Assembly: GCA_902601895.1 (NCBI GenBank)
Contig: CACKOU010000008.1
Location: forward strand, 1 to 49,826
DNA from: an uncultured Pelagibacteraceae bacterium
Lineage (GTDB): Bacteria > Pseudomonadota > Alphaproteobacteria > Pelagibacterales > Pelagibacteraceae
Length of the DNA: 49,826 bases
Reading direction: 5' to 3'
Positions 21,277 to 30,536 of the stretch are shown piece after piece. A model generated the notes under the pieces. The model was given only the letters and a program-made list of their open reading frames with translations, was not told the origin of the DNA and did no database searches. A program made the translations under genes and the position numbers. Numbering within the stretch: the stretch's first letter is position 1; every line of letters begins with the position of its first letter.

Positions 21277-21720
21277 ATGAAAAAAGACGTTTCGGATAAC
21301 AAAGATCAGGTTAAAACTGCAGAAAAGAATTCAAAAAAAAGTTCCTATTCAAAAAAAAAAAAGGGAAAGAAAAATATACTTAATGGAATAGCTTATGTTC
21401 AATCAACATTTAATAACACTATAGTTTCTATAGCTGATACTAGTGGAAATGTTGTGTCTTGGGCATCTGCAGGCCAAAAAGGATTTAAAGGATCTAGAAA
21501 ATCAACACCTTATGCTGCACAAGTTGCTGCAGACGCAGCTGCTGCTAAAGCACTAGAAACTGGAATGAAAGTTTTATCAGTTGAAGTAAAAGGCCCAGGA
21601 TCTGGAAGAGAGACTGCTTTAAGAGCACTTCAAGCAAGAGGATTTAAAATTATTTCTATAAAGGATACAACACCAATGCCTCATAATGGTACGAGACCAC
21701 CAAAAAAAAGGAGAGTTTAA
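21277..21720 (+). CDS. rpsK: 30S ribosomal protein S11 with basic N-terminal extension
   Basis: Platform protein near the Shine-Dalgarno helix, 147 aa. The conserved domain starts around residue 32 ([20 protein letters not shown]) and ends with the signature [14 protein letters not shown]. The first ~30 residues are a Lys/Ser-rich, probably disordered extension ([13 protein letters not shown]), about 18 residues longer than E. coli S11. The next gene, rpoA, begins right after its stop. Confidence 0.97.
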   Translation: MKKDVSDNKDQVKTAEKNSKKSSYSKKKKGKKNILNGIAYVQSTFNNTIVSIADTSGNVVSWASAGQKGFKGSRKSTPYAAQVAADAAAAKALETGMKVLSVEVKGPGSGRETALRALQARGFKIISIKDTTPMPHNGTRPPKKRRV

Positions 21721-22749
21721 ATGGAGCAAACAGAAGTAAATACAAAGAATTGGAAATCATTAATTAAGCCAACAAAATTAGATGTTAAATTAAGCGATGA
21801 TAAATCATATGCAAAAATTATAGCTGAGCCATTAGAAAAAGGTTATGGTCTTACTTTAGGAAACTCACTGAGAAGAATTTTGTTATCGTCTATAAGAGGA
21901 GCTGCAGTTACAGCTGTGCAGATTGATGGTGTTTTGCATGAATTTACATCTATAAAGGGAGTAAGAGAAGATGTTACAGATATTGTTTTAAACATTAAGT
22001 CTCTAGCTTTAAAAAGTAGTTCTGAAGGACAAAAAAAATTAATTTTAGATGCAAAAGGTCCTGGGGAAATAAAAGCATCCAATATTACAAATATTCCTGA
22101 TATAGAAATATTAAATCCTGATTTAGTTATATGTAATCTTGATGAAAATACTAATTTTCATATGGAAATGACTGTAGGAACAGGTAAAGGCTATGTTTCA
22201 GCTGAATTAAATAAACCAGAAGAGCCGCCTTTAGGTTTAATACCAATTGATTCATTATTTAGCCCAGTTAAGAAAGTTTCATATTCTGTTAGTACCGCAA
22301 GAGAAGGGAAGGCCCTAGATTATGATAAATTGATTATGGAAGTTGAAACTAACGGTTCAATATCTGCAGAAGATGCAGTTGCTTACTCTGCTAGAATTTT
22401 TCAAGATCAGTTAGGCATGTTTGTGAATTTTGATGAGCCACAAGAGGTTATTGTTAGAGAACAACCTACTGAGCCAGAGTTTAATAAAAACTTATTAAGA
22501 AAAGTTGACGAATTAGAACTTTCAGTAAGATCTATGAATTGCCTAAAAAATGATAATATTATCTATATTGGTGATTTAGTTCAAAAATCTGAAGGTGAAA
22601 TGTTAAGAACTCCTAATTTTGGTAGAAAATCGTTAAATGAGATTAAAGAAGTTTTAACTGGAATGTCATTATATCTTGGAATGGAAATACCAAATTGGCC
22701 ACCAGATAATATCGCTGAATTATCTAAAAAATTAGAGGAAGCTATCTAA
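21721..22749 (+). CDS. rpoA: RNA polymerase alpha subunit
   Basis: Assembly scaffold of RNA polymerase and contact point for UP elements and activators; 342 aa, close to the usual 330. The N-terminal dimerisation domain has [18 protein letters not shown] near residues 41-58. The C-terminal domain (about 255-335) has the helix-hairpin-helix containing [11 protein letters not shown] and [16 protein letters not shown]. It starts directly after rpsK and overlaps rplQ by one base (TAATG). Confidence 0.99.
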   Translation: MEQTEVNTKNWKSLIKPTKLDVKLSDDKSYAKIIAEPLEKGYGLTLGNSLRRILLSSIRGAAVTAVQIDGVLHEFTSIKGVREDVTDIVLNIKSLALKSSSEGQKKLILDAKGPGEIKASNITNIPDIEILNPDLVICNLDENTNFHMEMTVGTGKGYVSAELNKPEEPPLGLIPIDSLFSPVKKVSYSVSTAREGKALDYDKLIMEVETNGSISAEDAVAYSARIFQDQLGMFVNFDEPQEVIVREQPTEPEFNKNLLRKVDELELSVRSMNCLKNDNIIYIGDLVQKSEGEMLRTPNFGRKSLNEIKEVLTGMSLYLGMEIPNWPPDNIAELSKKLEEAI

Positions 22750-23192
22750 TGAGACATAAAATGGGCTATAAAAAGCTCAACAGAACCTCAGAACATAGAA
22801 AAGCTCTTATTAAGAATATGCTTAACTCATTAATAAAGTATGAGCAAATTACAACTACTTTACCAAAAGCAAAAGTTCTAAAACCTCAAGCAGACAAAAT
22901 CATAACACTAGGTAAGAAAGACACTCTATCTAATACAAAAACTCTAATTTCAAAATTGCAAGATATTAAATCAACAAATAAAGTTAAAAAAACTCTTTCT
23001 AAAAGATACGAAAATAGAAAAGGTGGATATACGAGAATTATAAAGGCTGGATTTAGATATGGTGATAATGCACCAATGGCAGTTATTGAATTTGTAGACA
23101 GAGATGTTGAAGCAAAAAGAGTCGATAGAAAGAAAAAGAGTCCGACTAAAGATACACCAAAAGTAGAAGATAAAAAACAAGCTACAGCTTAA
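22749..23192 (+). CDS. rplQ: 50S ribosomal protein L17
   Basis: Exit-tunnel rim protein, 147 aa (E. coli 127). It begins [20 protein letters not shown] and includes [20 protein letters not shown] and the C-terminal [21 protein letters not shown] Lys/Asp/Thr-rich tail follows the conserved domain from about residue 125. It is the last gene of the 23-kb ribosomal/RNA polymerase block; a hairpin lies 20 nt past the stop. Confidence 0.97.
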   Translation: MRHKMGYKKLNRTSEHRKALIKNMLNSLIKYEQITTTLPKAKVLKPQADKIITLGKKDTLSNTKTLISKLQDIKSTNKVKKTLSKRYENRKGGYTRIIKAGFRYGDNAPMAVIEFVDRDVEAKRVDRKKKSPTKDTPKVEDKKQATA

Positions 23193-23211
23193 TCTTTATT
23201 TCATATTTTAT

Positions 23212-23236
23212 ATAATTGATGTTGTAAATCAATTAT
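23212..23236 (+). terminator. AT-only hairpin after rplQ, possible terminator
   Basis: ATAATTGAT (23212-23220) and ATCAATTAT (23228-23236) pair perfectly over 9 bp around a 7-nt loop, 20 nt after the rplQ stop. The stem has a single G-C pair and is followed only by loosely T-rich sequence, so it is a weak intrinsic terminator at best. It could instead be a binding site in front of the next gene. Confidence 0.4.
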
Positions 23237-23257
23237 CTAATATTTTATATTAATGAA

Positions 23258-24175
23258 ATGAAAAATATAATTTTTCAAATAATTATAATATTTTTTTTTA
23301 CATCTAATATTTTAAATGCAAATCCAGCAAAAATTGACGGTTTAAAATTTTATACGTTAGGTGACGATAATATGCCTTGGTTTAATTTAGATAATGAAAA
23401 AGATTTAATAGACTTATCAAATATTGACTGTCAATGGAGTCATGGAAAAAAAACCAAATGTTTAATGCATTTATCACCTTTATATAACTTTCCTAAAAAC
23501 GGATTATTAATTCAAAATAAAATAGTTAGATCGGGCAAATTTGCTTTCAAATTTAAAAATGGTGATGGTGATTGTGGCCAACAAAGAAAGTCAGATGAGT
23601 GCAATACTTTTAGAGAAAGATCAGAAGTGAGCATGTTAGGATTAAAGTCTAAAAATACATGGTTTAAATTTAGTATTTATATTCCTGAAAATAGTGAATT
23701 TACTATTCCTATAAGTAATACTATATGGCAAATACATTCTAAAGCAGGTCCAGTAAATTTTATGTTTAGAGTTGCTCCAAATGGAGATTTGCAATGGACA
23801 GATTTTGTAAATCATAGTTTTGGAGGTTTTGACACTTATAAAATTTTAGAAGCAAATAATTTAAAAGGTAAATGGAATGATTTTGTTATTAATATAGAAT
23901 TTGTTGATTGGCCAAATAAGAGTTTTATTAAGATTTGGGCTAATAACGAACTTGTAGTTAATTATACCGGATTGACTAATAATAATATAAGCAAACAGTC
24001 TTATATGAAGTTTGGAATATACAAAAGTAATATTAATAGGTTTAATATAATGCATAAAGGCAATCCTCCAAAAAGAGCTGATACAGTTGTATATTATGAC
24101 TCTATAGCTATAGGTAAAAAGTGCAAAGACCTTAAACTAGACAAGGAAAACAATAGTTGCAATAAATTAAAATAA
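23258..24175 (+). CDS. Predicted secreted polysaccharide lyase-like protein
   Basis: 305 aa with a clear signal peptide (hydrophobic residues 4-16, likely cleavage after Ala21). The mature part resembles the beta-jelly-roll heparin-lyase-I-like / alginate-lyase superfamily (Pfam Polysacc_lyase, PF14099, and the related PL7 pattern). RSE at 121-123, WQIH at 157-160 and YMKFGIYKS at 249-257 match the three conserved strand motifs that supply the catalytic Arg, Gln/His and Tyr in PL7. IKIWANNELVVNYTG and VVYYDSIAIG fit the PF14099 C-terminal half. Six Cys (58, 68, 106, 115, 289, 301) could form three disulfides. The family assignment is from memory of motifs; the substrate is unknown. It stands alone between rplQ and a pseudouridine synthase, with no transporter or sugar-catabolic gene beside it. 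Confidence 0.7.
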   Translation: MKNIIFQIIIIFFFTSNILNANPAKIDGLKFYTLGDDNMPWFNLDNEKDLIDLSNIDCQWSHGKKTKCLMHLSPLYNFPKNGLLIQNKIVRSGKFAFKFKNGDGDCGQQRKSDECNTFRERSEVSMLGLKSKNTWFKFSIYIPENSEFTIPISNTIWQIHSKAGPVNFMFRVAPNGDLQWTDFVNHSFGGFDTYKILEANNLKGKWNDFVINIEFVDWPNKSFIKIWANNELVVNYTGLTNNNISKQSYMKFGIYKSNINRFNIMHKGNPPKRADTVVYYDSIAIGKKCKDLKLDKENNSCNKLK

Positions 24176-24177
24176 AA

Positions 24178-25086
24178 ATGAAAAAATCAATTAACGTAGA
24201 TAAATCTTTTAATGACATGCGTATTGATAGATTCATTCGAAATCATTTAGGAAAAATTCCACAAGGACTAATAGAAAAAAATCTAAGAAATGGAAAATTA
24301 AAATTAAATCAAAAAAAAGTAAAAAGTTCTCAAAAAGTTAAAACTGGTGACAAACTTAATATTTATAATTTAAATTTAGAGGAAAAAATTGAGCAACATA
24401 AAAAAAAATATAATCCTAGTAATGAAGTTATAAAAGAAAATGAAGATTTAATTATTGAAAATAATGAAAATTTTGTTGTTCTAAATAAACAATCAGGAAT
24501 TTCAGTGCAGGGTGGTACAAAATCTAAAAAGAATATAATTGATATATTTGCGAAAAGTAATTTATTTAGAGATGAGAAGCCTTACTCTGTGCACAGACTA
24601 GATAAGGATACTTCTGGTGTTTTTATAATTGCAAAGAATAGGGAAACAGCCCAACTACTCACTTCACTTTTTAGATTAAGAAAGGTTTATAAAACTTATT
24701 TAGCAATATGTAATGGTGAATTAATTTTAATTGATAAAGGTGTAATAAAAGATGATTTAATAAGGTTTGAAAATAAAAAAAAAATTGTTGAAAAAGCTGA
24801 AACAAAATATGAAATTTTAGATAAAAATAATAATGCGACCTTCATTCAGCTAAATCCAATTACAGGAAGAAAACACCAACTAAGAAAACAATTATTTAAT
24901 TTAGGAAACTCCATTATTGGTGATAAAAAATATAATTCAACAAATAATTCAAAAATAAATAATAAAAATTTAATGTTACATTCTTATGAAATAAAATTTA
25001 AAATAAATGATAAAAAATACACTTTTAGAGCCACTCCCCCAGATTATTTTAGAAATATGTTAAAAACAAAAAGACTTAATTTTTAA
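24178..25086 (+). CDS. RluC/RluD-family 23S rRNA pseudouridine synthase
   Basis: Converts specific uridines in 23S rRNA to pseudouridine. An N-terminal S4 RNA-binding domain (about residues 14-65) precedes the catalytic domain with HRLDKDTSG at 139-147, where Asp144 is the catalytic nucleophile. [12 protein letters not shown] near residue 225 is the second family motif. The pattern fits RluC (positions 955/2504/2580 in E. coli), but RluD cannot be excluded. It starts 2 nt after the lyase-like gene and overlaps the convergent lipB by 11 nt. Confidence 0.88.
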   Translation: MKKSINVDKSFNDMRIDRFIRNHLGKIPQGLIEKNLRNGKLKLNQKKVKSSQKVKTGDKLNIYNLNLEEKIEQHKKKYNPSNEVIKENEDLIIENNENFVVLNKQSGISVQGGTKSKKNIIDIFAKSNLFRDEKPYSVHRLDKDTSGVFIIAKNRETAQLLTSLFRLRKVYKTYLAICNGELILIDKGVIKDDLIRFENKKKIVEKAETKYEILDKNNNATFIQLNPITGRKHQLRKQLFNLGNSIIGDKKYNSTNNSKINNKNLMLHSYEIKFKINDKKYTFRATPPDYFRNMLKTKRLNF

Positions 25087-25699
25087 TATTTGATAAAAAA
25101 TTTTTTATCAAATCATTCTCAATATTTTTATAATTTTGTTTTTTAATATTATTTAAATTTGAAACCCCTCTATCTCTAATCCCACAAGGAACTATCTTTT
25201 TATATACATTAAGATCATTAGAAATATTTAATGCAAAACCGTGATAAGCAATCCACTTCTTTACTTTTATGCCTATTGCTGCAATTTTATCTATTTTACC
25301 CGATTTGTGCTCAAACCAAATTCCAATATTTTTTCTATCAGCAAAACACTTTATATCGTAATTTTTTAGAGTATTTATAATTGTCTTTTCAATTGCAGTT
25401 ATAATTTTTTTTATATTCTTGCCTCTTTTGTTTAAGTCAATCACAAAATAAAAAACCAATTGACCAGGACCATGATATGTTATTTTTCCTCCTCTATTCG
25501 TTTTAATAAAGTTTATAGATTTATCTAAAATCTCATTATCATTAAAACTTGTTCCACCAGTATAAATCTCTTCATGTTCAAGTATCCAAATAAGTTCTTT
25601 ATTTTTATTTACTTTGATTTGCTCTAATCTATCTTCAAGTATATCTATCGCAGATTTATATTTTATTGGTTTTACTGACTTTTTTATCTCTATTGTCAT
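25076..25699 (-). CDS. lipB: Octanoyl-[acyl-carrier-protein]:protein octanoyltransferase
   Basis: Transfers octanoate from ACP to lipoyl domains of 2-oxoacid dehydrogenases and glycine cleavage H protein, the first step of lipoate synthesis. At 207 aa it shows [14 protein letters not shown] (69-82), the catalytic Lys138 in KIAAIGIKV and the catalytic Cys172 in the segment [13 protein letters not shown]. The last Ser-Asn-Leu departs slightly from the usual T-S-L. lipA is not in the window. It is divergent from mgtE with a 61-bp gap. Confidence 0.95.
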   Translation of the reverse strand: MTIEIKKSVKPIKYKSAIDILEDRLEQIKVNKNKELIWILEHEEIYTGGTSFNDNEILDKSINFIKTNRGGKITYHGPGQLVFYFVIDLNKRGKNIKKIITAIEKTIINTLKNYDIKCFADRKNIGIWFEHKSGKIDKIAAIGIKVKKWIAYHGFALNISNDLNVYKKIVPCGIRDRGVSNLNNIKKQNYKNIENDLIKNFLSNIKN

Positions 25700-25760
25700 T
25701 ATAAATTTGTATTATTTTTATTTTGTATTAATAGTGCCAACTAAATTATAGGTAAATTTT

Positions 25761-27134
25761 ATGACTATAGTGAAAAAAATAAAAGATAAAAAAGTTAACT
25801 TTGAATTTAACAAAGAATTCATCAAAGTTGTCACAGATAAAATTGCCTCAAATGATGCTGGATTTATTACAAATTCGTTCAATGCTATGCATCCAGCAGA
25901 TGCTGCTGACATAATTGAACATTTAAGCCAAAATGATAGAGAAAATTTAATAAAATTAAACAGTTTCAAAGTCGATCCTGAAGTTTTTGTTGAATTAAAT
26001 GAGTCTATTCAATCAGAGATGATTGCTTATCTATCATCAGATTCAATAGTTAACATACTAAAAAATTTAGAGTCAGATGATGCAATTAAGATTTTAGAAA
26101 ATGTAGACGAAAAAGATAAAAATACAATCCTTAGCTCATTGCCTCCAAAAGACCGATTTGCATTACTTGAGAGCTTAAGTTATCCAGAAGACTCCGCTGC
26201 TAGATTAATGCAGCGTGAATTTACAGCCATACCAAGTAATTGGTCCGTAGGGCAAACAATAGATTATTTAAGAGAAAATAAAGAACTTCCAGAAGAATTT
26301 CTTGAAATATTTATTGTTGATCAAGAATTTAAACCTATAGGTACAGTTCCATCATCTAGAGTATTAAGAACTCCAAGAGATACAAAAATGATGTCTATAA
26401 TGGCTGAGTCTCAAACATTAATACCAGTTGATATGGACAAGGAGGAAGTAGGTAATTTATTTGAAAATTATAATTTGAGTTCAGCAGCCGTTGTGGACAA
26501 ATCTGATAAACTAGTTGGAATGATCGCTTATGATGATGTTTTAACAGTATTAAAAGAGGAAGCTGAAGAGGACGTACTTAGATTAGCTGGAGTAGGTGAT
26601 GAAGAAATAACTGATGGAGTAATAACAAAAACTAAAAGAAGATTTAATTGGTTGTTATTAAACTTGTTTACTGCTTTTCTAGCAACTTATTGCATTAGTT
26701 TATTTGGTGCTACTATAGAGCAAATGGTAGTACTAGCTTTCTTAATGCCAATAGTAGCATCAATGGGTGGTAACGCTGGCATGCAAACATTAGCTGTCAC
26801 AGTAAGATCTTTAGCAACACAGGATTTAACAAAAAATAATTTTACGAATAATATTATTAAAGAATTTAATATTGGAGTTTTAAATGGAGTTATTTTTGCA
26901 ATTATAAGTTCTTTAATAGTTCAACTATGGTTTAATGATATTCAGCTCTCCTTAATAATTTCAATTTCAATGGTTTTAACTATGATAGTTGCTGGCCTTT
27001 TTGGTATTTTAGTGCCAGTTACATTAAATAAAATGAAAATTGATCCTGCAATTTCTTCTAGTGTATTTGTTACAACAATAACAGATGTAATTGGATTTGT
27101 ATCTTTCTTAGGTGTAGGAGCTTATTTTTTATAA
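25761..27134 (+). CDS. mgtE: Magnesium transporter MgtE
   Basis: Mg2+-gated channel of the inner membrane, 457 aa, normal length. It has a cytoplasmic N domain (about 30-130), two CBS domains (about 135-260) with acidic Mg-sensing residues, a plug helix, and five transmembrane segments from about residue 295. The pore motif PIVASMGGNAGMQTL and the late TM5 segment VTTITDVIGF with the conserved Asp are present. The stop abuts the stop of convergent panC with no spacer. Confidence 0.95.
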   Translation: MTIVKKIKDKKVNFEFNKEFIKVVTDKIASNDAGFITNSFNAMHPADAADIIEHLSQNDRENLIKLNSFKVDPEVFVELNESIQSEMIAYLSSDSIVNILKNLESDDAIKILENVDEKDKNTILSSLPPKDRFALLESLSYPEDSAARLMQREFTAIPSNWSVGQTIDYLRENKELPEEFLEIFIVDQEFKPIGTVPSSRVLRTPRDTKMMSIMAESQTLIPVDMDKEEVGNLFENYNLSSAAVVDKSDKLVGMIAYDDVLTVLKEEAEEDVLRLAGVGDEEITDGVITKTKRRFNWLLLNLFTAFLATYCISLFGATIEQMVVLAFLMPIVASMGGNAGMQTLAVTVRSLATQDLTKNNFTNNIIKEFNIGVLNGVIFAIISSLIVQLWFNDIQLSLIISISMVLTMIVAGLFGILVPVTLNKMKIDPAISSSVFVTTITDVIGFVSFLGVGAYFL

Positions 27135-27938
27135 TCAAAAATTATCAATCAATCTTACTCCATTAATGTGATAGGCAATAAAAAGTCTATATTTAGATTT
27201 AAAATTATCTAACTTCATTTTTTTTTCATCTCTAAATTCAAGATAATCAATCTTAATTTTAAATTTATTTTCAAGCTTATATTTATATTTTGACAAATCT
27301 ATAAATTTATTCTTTTTTGATAATTTTTTTAATTTATCCAATCTGACAGCTATTTTTGAAGCTATTTTTATAGATGATTTTTTTAATAATTTATTTCTTG
27401 TAGATAAAGCAATTTTATTACTTTCTCTGATGGTGGGACAGCCAACAATATTTATTTTATATTTTTTACCTAATATTCTTTTTATTAACATGTATTGCTG
27501 ATAATCTTTTTCACCCATAAAAACATGCTTAGATTTAACAATATATAGCAATCTATTCATCACATTTAATACCCCCTCAAAATGTCCTTTTCTATGTTTA
27601 GCACACAAAATCTTATCAGATTTATTAAGTTTAAAACTTTTCATTTTTTTTCTATATATTTCCTTGGTCTCTGGTAAAAACAAATAATTAACTTTTAGTT
27701 TTTTTAATATTGAAATGTCTTTCTTTATATTTCTAGGATAATTCTTAAAATCTTTTTTTTGATTAAATTGGGTTGGATTGACAAAAATACTTACTATTGT
27801 TTCTTTCTTATTTTTTTGTGAAGTTTTTATTAAAGATACATGGCCTTTATGAATTCCACCCATTGTAGGCACAAATCCAACATTTTTGTAATTTTTTACT
27901 GCCTTATTTAGTTCAAAAACATTTTTTAAAATTTTCAT
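27135..27938 (-). CDS. panC: Pantothenate synthetase
   Basis: Condenses pantoate and beta-alanine with ATP to give pantothenate (vitamin B5). At 267 aa (family ~280) it retains the ATP-binding PTMGGIHKGH (24-33) in place of the usual PTMGALHxGH, FVNPTQFN, the pantoate-binding HFEGVLNVMNRL, GEKDYQQ and PTIRESNKIALSTRN. The C-terminal domain is very Lys-rich. panB and panD are not nearby. Only 34 bp separate it from divergent galU, so the two promoters must overlap. Confidence 0.94.
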   Translation of the reverse strand: MKILKNVFELNKAVKNYKNVGFVPTMGGIHKGHVSLIKTSQKNKKETIVSIFVNPTQFNQKKDFKNYPRNIKKDISILKKLKVNYLFLPETKEIYRKKMKSFKLNKSDKILCAKHRKGHFEGVLNVMNRLLYIVKSKHVFMGEKDYQQYMLIKRILGKKYKINIVGCPTIRESNKIALSTRNKLLKKSSIKIASKIAVRLDKLKKLSKKNKFIDLSKYKYKLENKFKIKIDYLEFRDEKKMKLDNFKSKYRLFIAYHINGVRLIDNF

Positions 27939-27972
27939 TTTTATTAAATATGATTATAAGTAAAACATCTTA

Positions 27973-28788
27973 ATGATTAAACAAGCTATTATTCCTCTTG
28001 CTGGTTTGGGCACACGTTTGCTACCTTTGACAAGTGTTTTTCCCAAAGAACTGCTTCCAATAAATGGGAAACCAGGAATTGAGTATATTTTAGATGAATG
28101 TATTGAGGCTGGTATAAGTGAAATAATTTTTATTATTTCAAATAAAAAAAAGATGATAAAGAAATATTTCAATAATGATAATTTTTACAGATCAATTATA
28201 AAAAAAAAGAAAGATCCCAGAATAATTAAAGAATATAAAAAAATCCTTTTTTTTAGAAAAAAAATTAAATTTGTTTATCAAAATAAACCCATGGGAACTG
28301 GTGATGCTGTACTCAAAACAAAAAAGTTTATAAAAAATAATTATTTTTTAATGTTGTTACCTGATGATTTAATTATGAAAAATAATTGTTCAAAAGATAT
28401 GATAAAAATTCATAAAAAATTAAAAGGATCTGTAATGGCAAGTATGAAAGTTAAAAAAAACAATGTAGATCGTTGGGGAATATATTCAATTAAAAAAAAT
28501 ATTGACAAATTAAATTTTAAAATTGCAGATGTAATTGAAAAACCTAATACTAAAGATGCCCCTTCAAATAACGCAGTAATAGGTAGATACATATTATCAA
28601 AGAAAATTTTTCATTATCTAAAAAATCAAAAAAAAGGTAAAGGTGGTGAAATACATATTACAGATGCAATAAGACGAATGATGTTAGATAAATATTTATT
28701 TATAGGACATAAATTTAGAGGTAATTATTTAGATTGTGGATCTTTGAAAGGTTATATTAAATCTGGAATTGAAATTTCTAAGTTATGA
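27973..28788 (+). CDS. galU: UTP-glucose-1-phosphate uridylyltransferase
   Basis: Makes UDP-glucose from glucose-1-phosphate and UTP for envelope polysaccharides and glycolipids. At 271 aa it shows the nucleotidyltransferase signature PLAGLGTRLLPLTSVFPKEL (8-27), KPMGTGDAV and the LLPDD metal/nucleotide site, then VIEKP and the late GGEIHITDAI. It overlaps ugd by 4 nt (ATGA), so UDP-glucose is probably fed directly to UDP-glucuronate synthesis. Confidence 0.95.
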   Translation: MIKQAIIPLAGLGTRLLPLTSVFPKELLPINGKPGIEYILDECIEAGISEIIFIISNKKKMIKKYFNNDNFYRSIIKKKKDPRIIKEYKKILFFRKKIKFVYQNKPMGTGDAVLKTKKFIKNNYFLMLLPDDLIMKNNCSKDMIKIHKKLKGSVMASMKVKKNNVDRWGIYSIKKNIDKLNFKIADVIEKPNTKDAPSNNAVIGRYILSKKIFHYLKNQKKGKGGEIHITDAIRRMMLDKYLFIGHKFRGNYLDCGSLKGYIKSGIEISKL

Positions 28789-30074
28789 AAATTTGCATTA
28801 TAGGATCTGGTTATGTTGGTTTAGTAAGTGGAGCTTGTTTTTCCGACTTAGGTAACACAGTTACATGTGTTGATATTAATAGAGAAATTATAGATAAATT
28901 AAATAAAGGAATAATGCCAATTTATGAACCTGGACTTCAAGAATTGGTTATAAGAAATTTAAAAAAAAAAAGACTTTTATTTACAACAGATATTTCTAGC
29001 TCAATAAAAAAGTCAGATATCATATTTATTTGTGTTGGAACCCCTACCAAAAATAATAAAGCTGATTTGAAATATGTATTTCATGTTGCCAAAAGTATAA
29101 AATCTAATCTAAACAGGTATAAAATAATAGTTACTAAATCTACAGTCCCAGTTACCACTGGTGATAAAATTACAAAAATCTTAAAATCAAATAAAAATAA
29201 AAATAACTTTGATGTTGTATCCAATCCTGAATTTTTAAGAGAGGGTGAAGCTATTAGAGATTTTCAATTCCCAGATAGAGTTGTTGTAGGTACTGGCAGC
29301 AATAAAGCAAATAAAATTATGAAAAAATTATATCTCCCTTTAATTAAGAAAGGTGGAAGATATTTTCATACCTCTAGAAGATCAGCAGAACTAATTAAAT
29401 ATGCATCAAACGCTTTTTTAGCGACTAAAATTACATTTATTAATGAAATAGCCAATTTATGTGAAAAATCAAACATAGACGTTAAAGAAGTTGCAATTGG
29501 CATGGGTTTAGATGAAAGGATAGGAAGCAGATTTCTACGTGCTGGCCCAGCCTATGGTGGATCATGTTTTCCAAAGGATACAAGAGCACTTGTCTCAACT
29601 GCTAGAATGTTTAATACAAATCTTTCAGTTGTAAAATCAGTAATTAATTCAAATGATAAAAGAACTAATTTATTATTAAATAAAATTAGCAAAATAATGA
29701 ATAACAAAATTAAAAATAAAAATATTACATTTTTGGGTGTTACTTTTAAACCGGGTACTGATGACATGAGAGAGTCCTCTTCATTAAAAATGATACCAGC
29801 TTTAATAAGGAAGGGTGCACATATAAATTATTACGAACCAACTGGCAAGAAAAAGGAATTTAAATCTAAAAATATAAATTTTTTTGAAAATATAAAAGAT
29901 GCCTGCAAAATTGCAGATCTAATAATTATTCACACAGAGTGGAATGAATTTAAGCAACTTAACTTTAAAAAAATTACAAAAAAAAGAAATTTTAAAGTTT
30001 TTGATTTGAGAAATCTTTACTCATCTTCTGAAATGAAAAAAAATAAAATAAATTATTTTAGTATTGGTAGATAA
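28785..30074 (+). CDS. ugd: UDP-glucose 6-dehydrogenase
   Basis: Oxidises UDP-glucose to UDP-glucuronate with two NAD+. The N-terminal Rossmann motif GSGYVGLVSGACFSDLG is at residues 7-23. The catalytic segment AYGGSCFPKDTRAL carries the nucleophilic Cys261, and the C-terminal domain has GVTFKPGTDDMRESSSL. Length 429 aa is typical. No glycosyltransferase or epimerase gene is adjacent, so the end product (uronic-acid glycan or glycolipid) is unknown. The stop abuts convergent ridA-family stop with zero spacing. Confidence 0.95.
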   Translation: MKICIIGSGYVGLVSGACFSDLGNTVTCVDINREIIDKLNKGIMPIYEPGLQELVIRNLKKKRLLFTTDISSSIKKSDIIFICVGTPTKNNKADLKYVFHVAKSIKSNLNRYKIIVTKSTVPVTTGDKITKILKSNKNKNNFDVVSNPEFLREGEAIRDFQFPDRVVVGTGSNKANKIMKKLYLPLIKKGGRYFHTSRRSAELIKYASNAFLATKITFINEIANLCEKSNIDVKEVAIGMGLDERIGSRFLRAGPAYGGSCFPKDTRALVSTARMFNTNLSVVKSVINSNDKRTNLLLNKISKIMNNKIKNKNITFLGVTFKPGTDDMRESSSLKMIPALIRKGAHINYYEPTGKKKEFKSKNINFFENIKDACKIADLIIIHTEWNEFKQLNFKKITKKRNFKVFDLRNLYSSSEMKKNKINYFSIGR

Positions 30075-30536
30075 TTAATTAAGATCAAATATTGCATCAA
30101 CTTCAACTGCAACACCCAATGGAAGGCTATTAGTGCTAACAGCGGCTCTTGCATGCGAGCCAGCTTCATCAAATACACTTTTTATTAGATCTGAGGCTCC
30201 ATTTATGACTTTCGGTTGTTCTGTAAAATCGTTAGTAGAGTTAACATATCCATTAAGTTTCAAACATGATTTGATTTTAGACAAGTCACCACTGCAAGCT
30301 TTCTTTGCTTGGGAAATTATACTTAATGCACATCGTTTTGCTGCTTCATATCCTTGTTCTGTATTATAATCCTTTCCAAGTTTTCCCTTTATTAAATTTC
30401 CATTTGCATCAATTGAAATTTGACCTGATATATATAATAAATTACCTGAAATTCTTGTTGCAGAATATGACCCAATTGGATCTTTTGCTTCAGGAATTTC
30501 TAGTTTAAGTGAATTTATTTTATCCTCAGGACTCAT
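30075..30536 (-). CDS. RidA/YjgF/YER057c-family protein
   Basis: 153 aa, longer than canonical RidA (~128) and like the YjgF-type subfamilies. It has the barrel-forming YISGQIS segment, the central CALSIISQAKKACSGDLSK region and the C-terminal HARAAVSTNSLPLGVAVEVD, in which the Arg that binds the carboxylate of imine substrates is kept. Canonical RidA deaminates reactive 2-aminoacrylate; other subfamilies have unknown roles. The ATG overlaps the stop of the small exported protein upstream (ATGA). Confidence 0.88.
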   Translation of the reverse strand: MSPEDKINSLKLEIPEAKDPIGSYSATRISGNLLYISGQISIDANGNLIKGKLGKDYNTEQGYEAAKRCALSIISQAKKACSGDLSKIKSCLKLNGYVNSTNDFTEQPKVINGASDLIKSVFDEAGSHARAAVSTNSLPLGVAVEVDAIFDLN

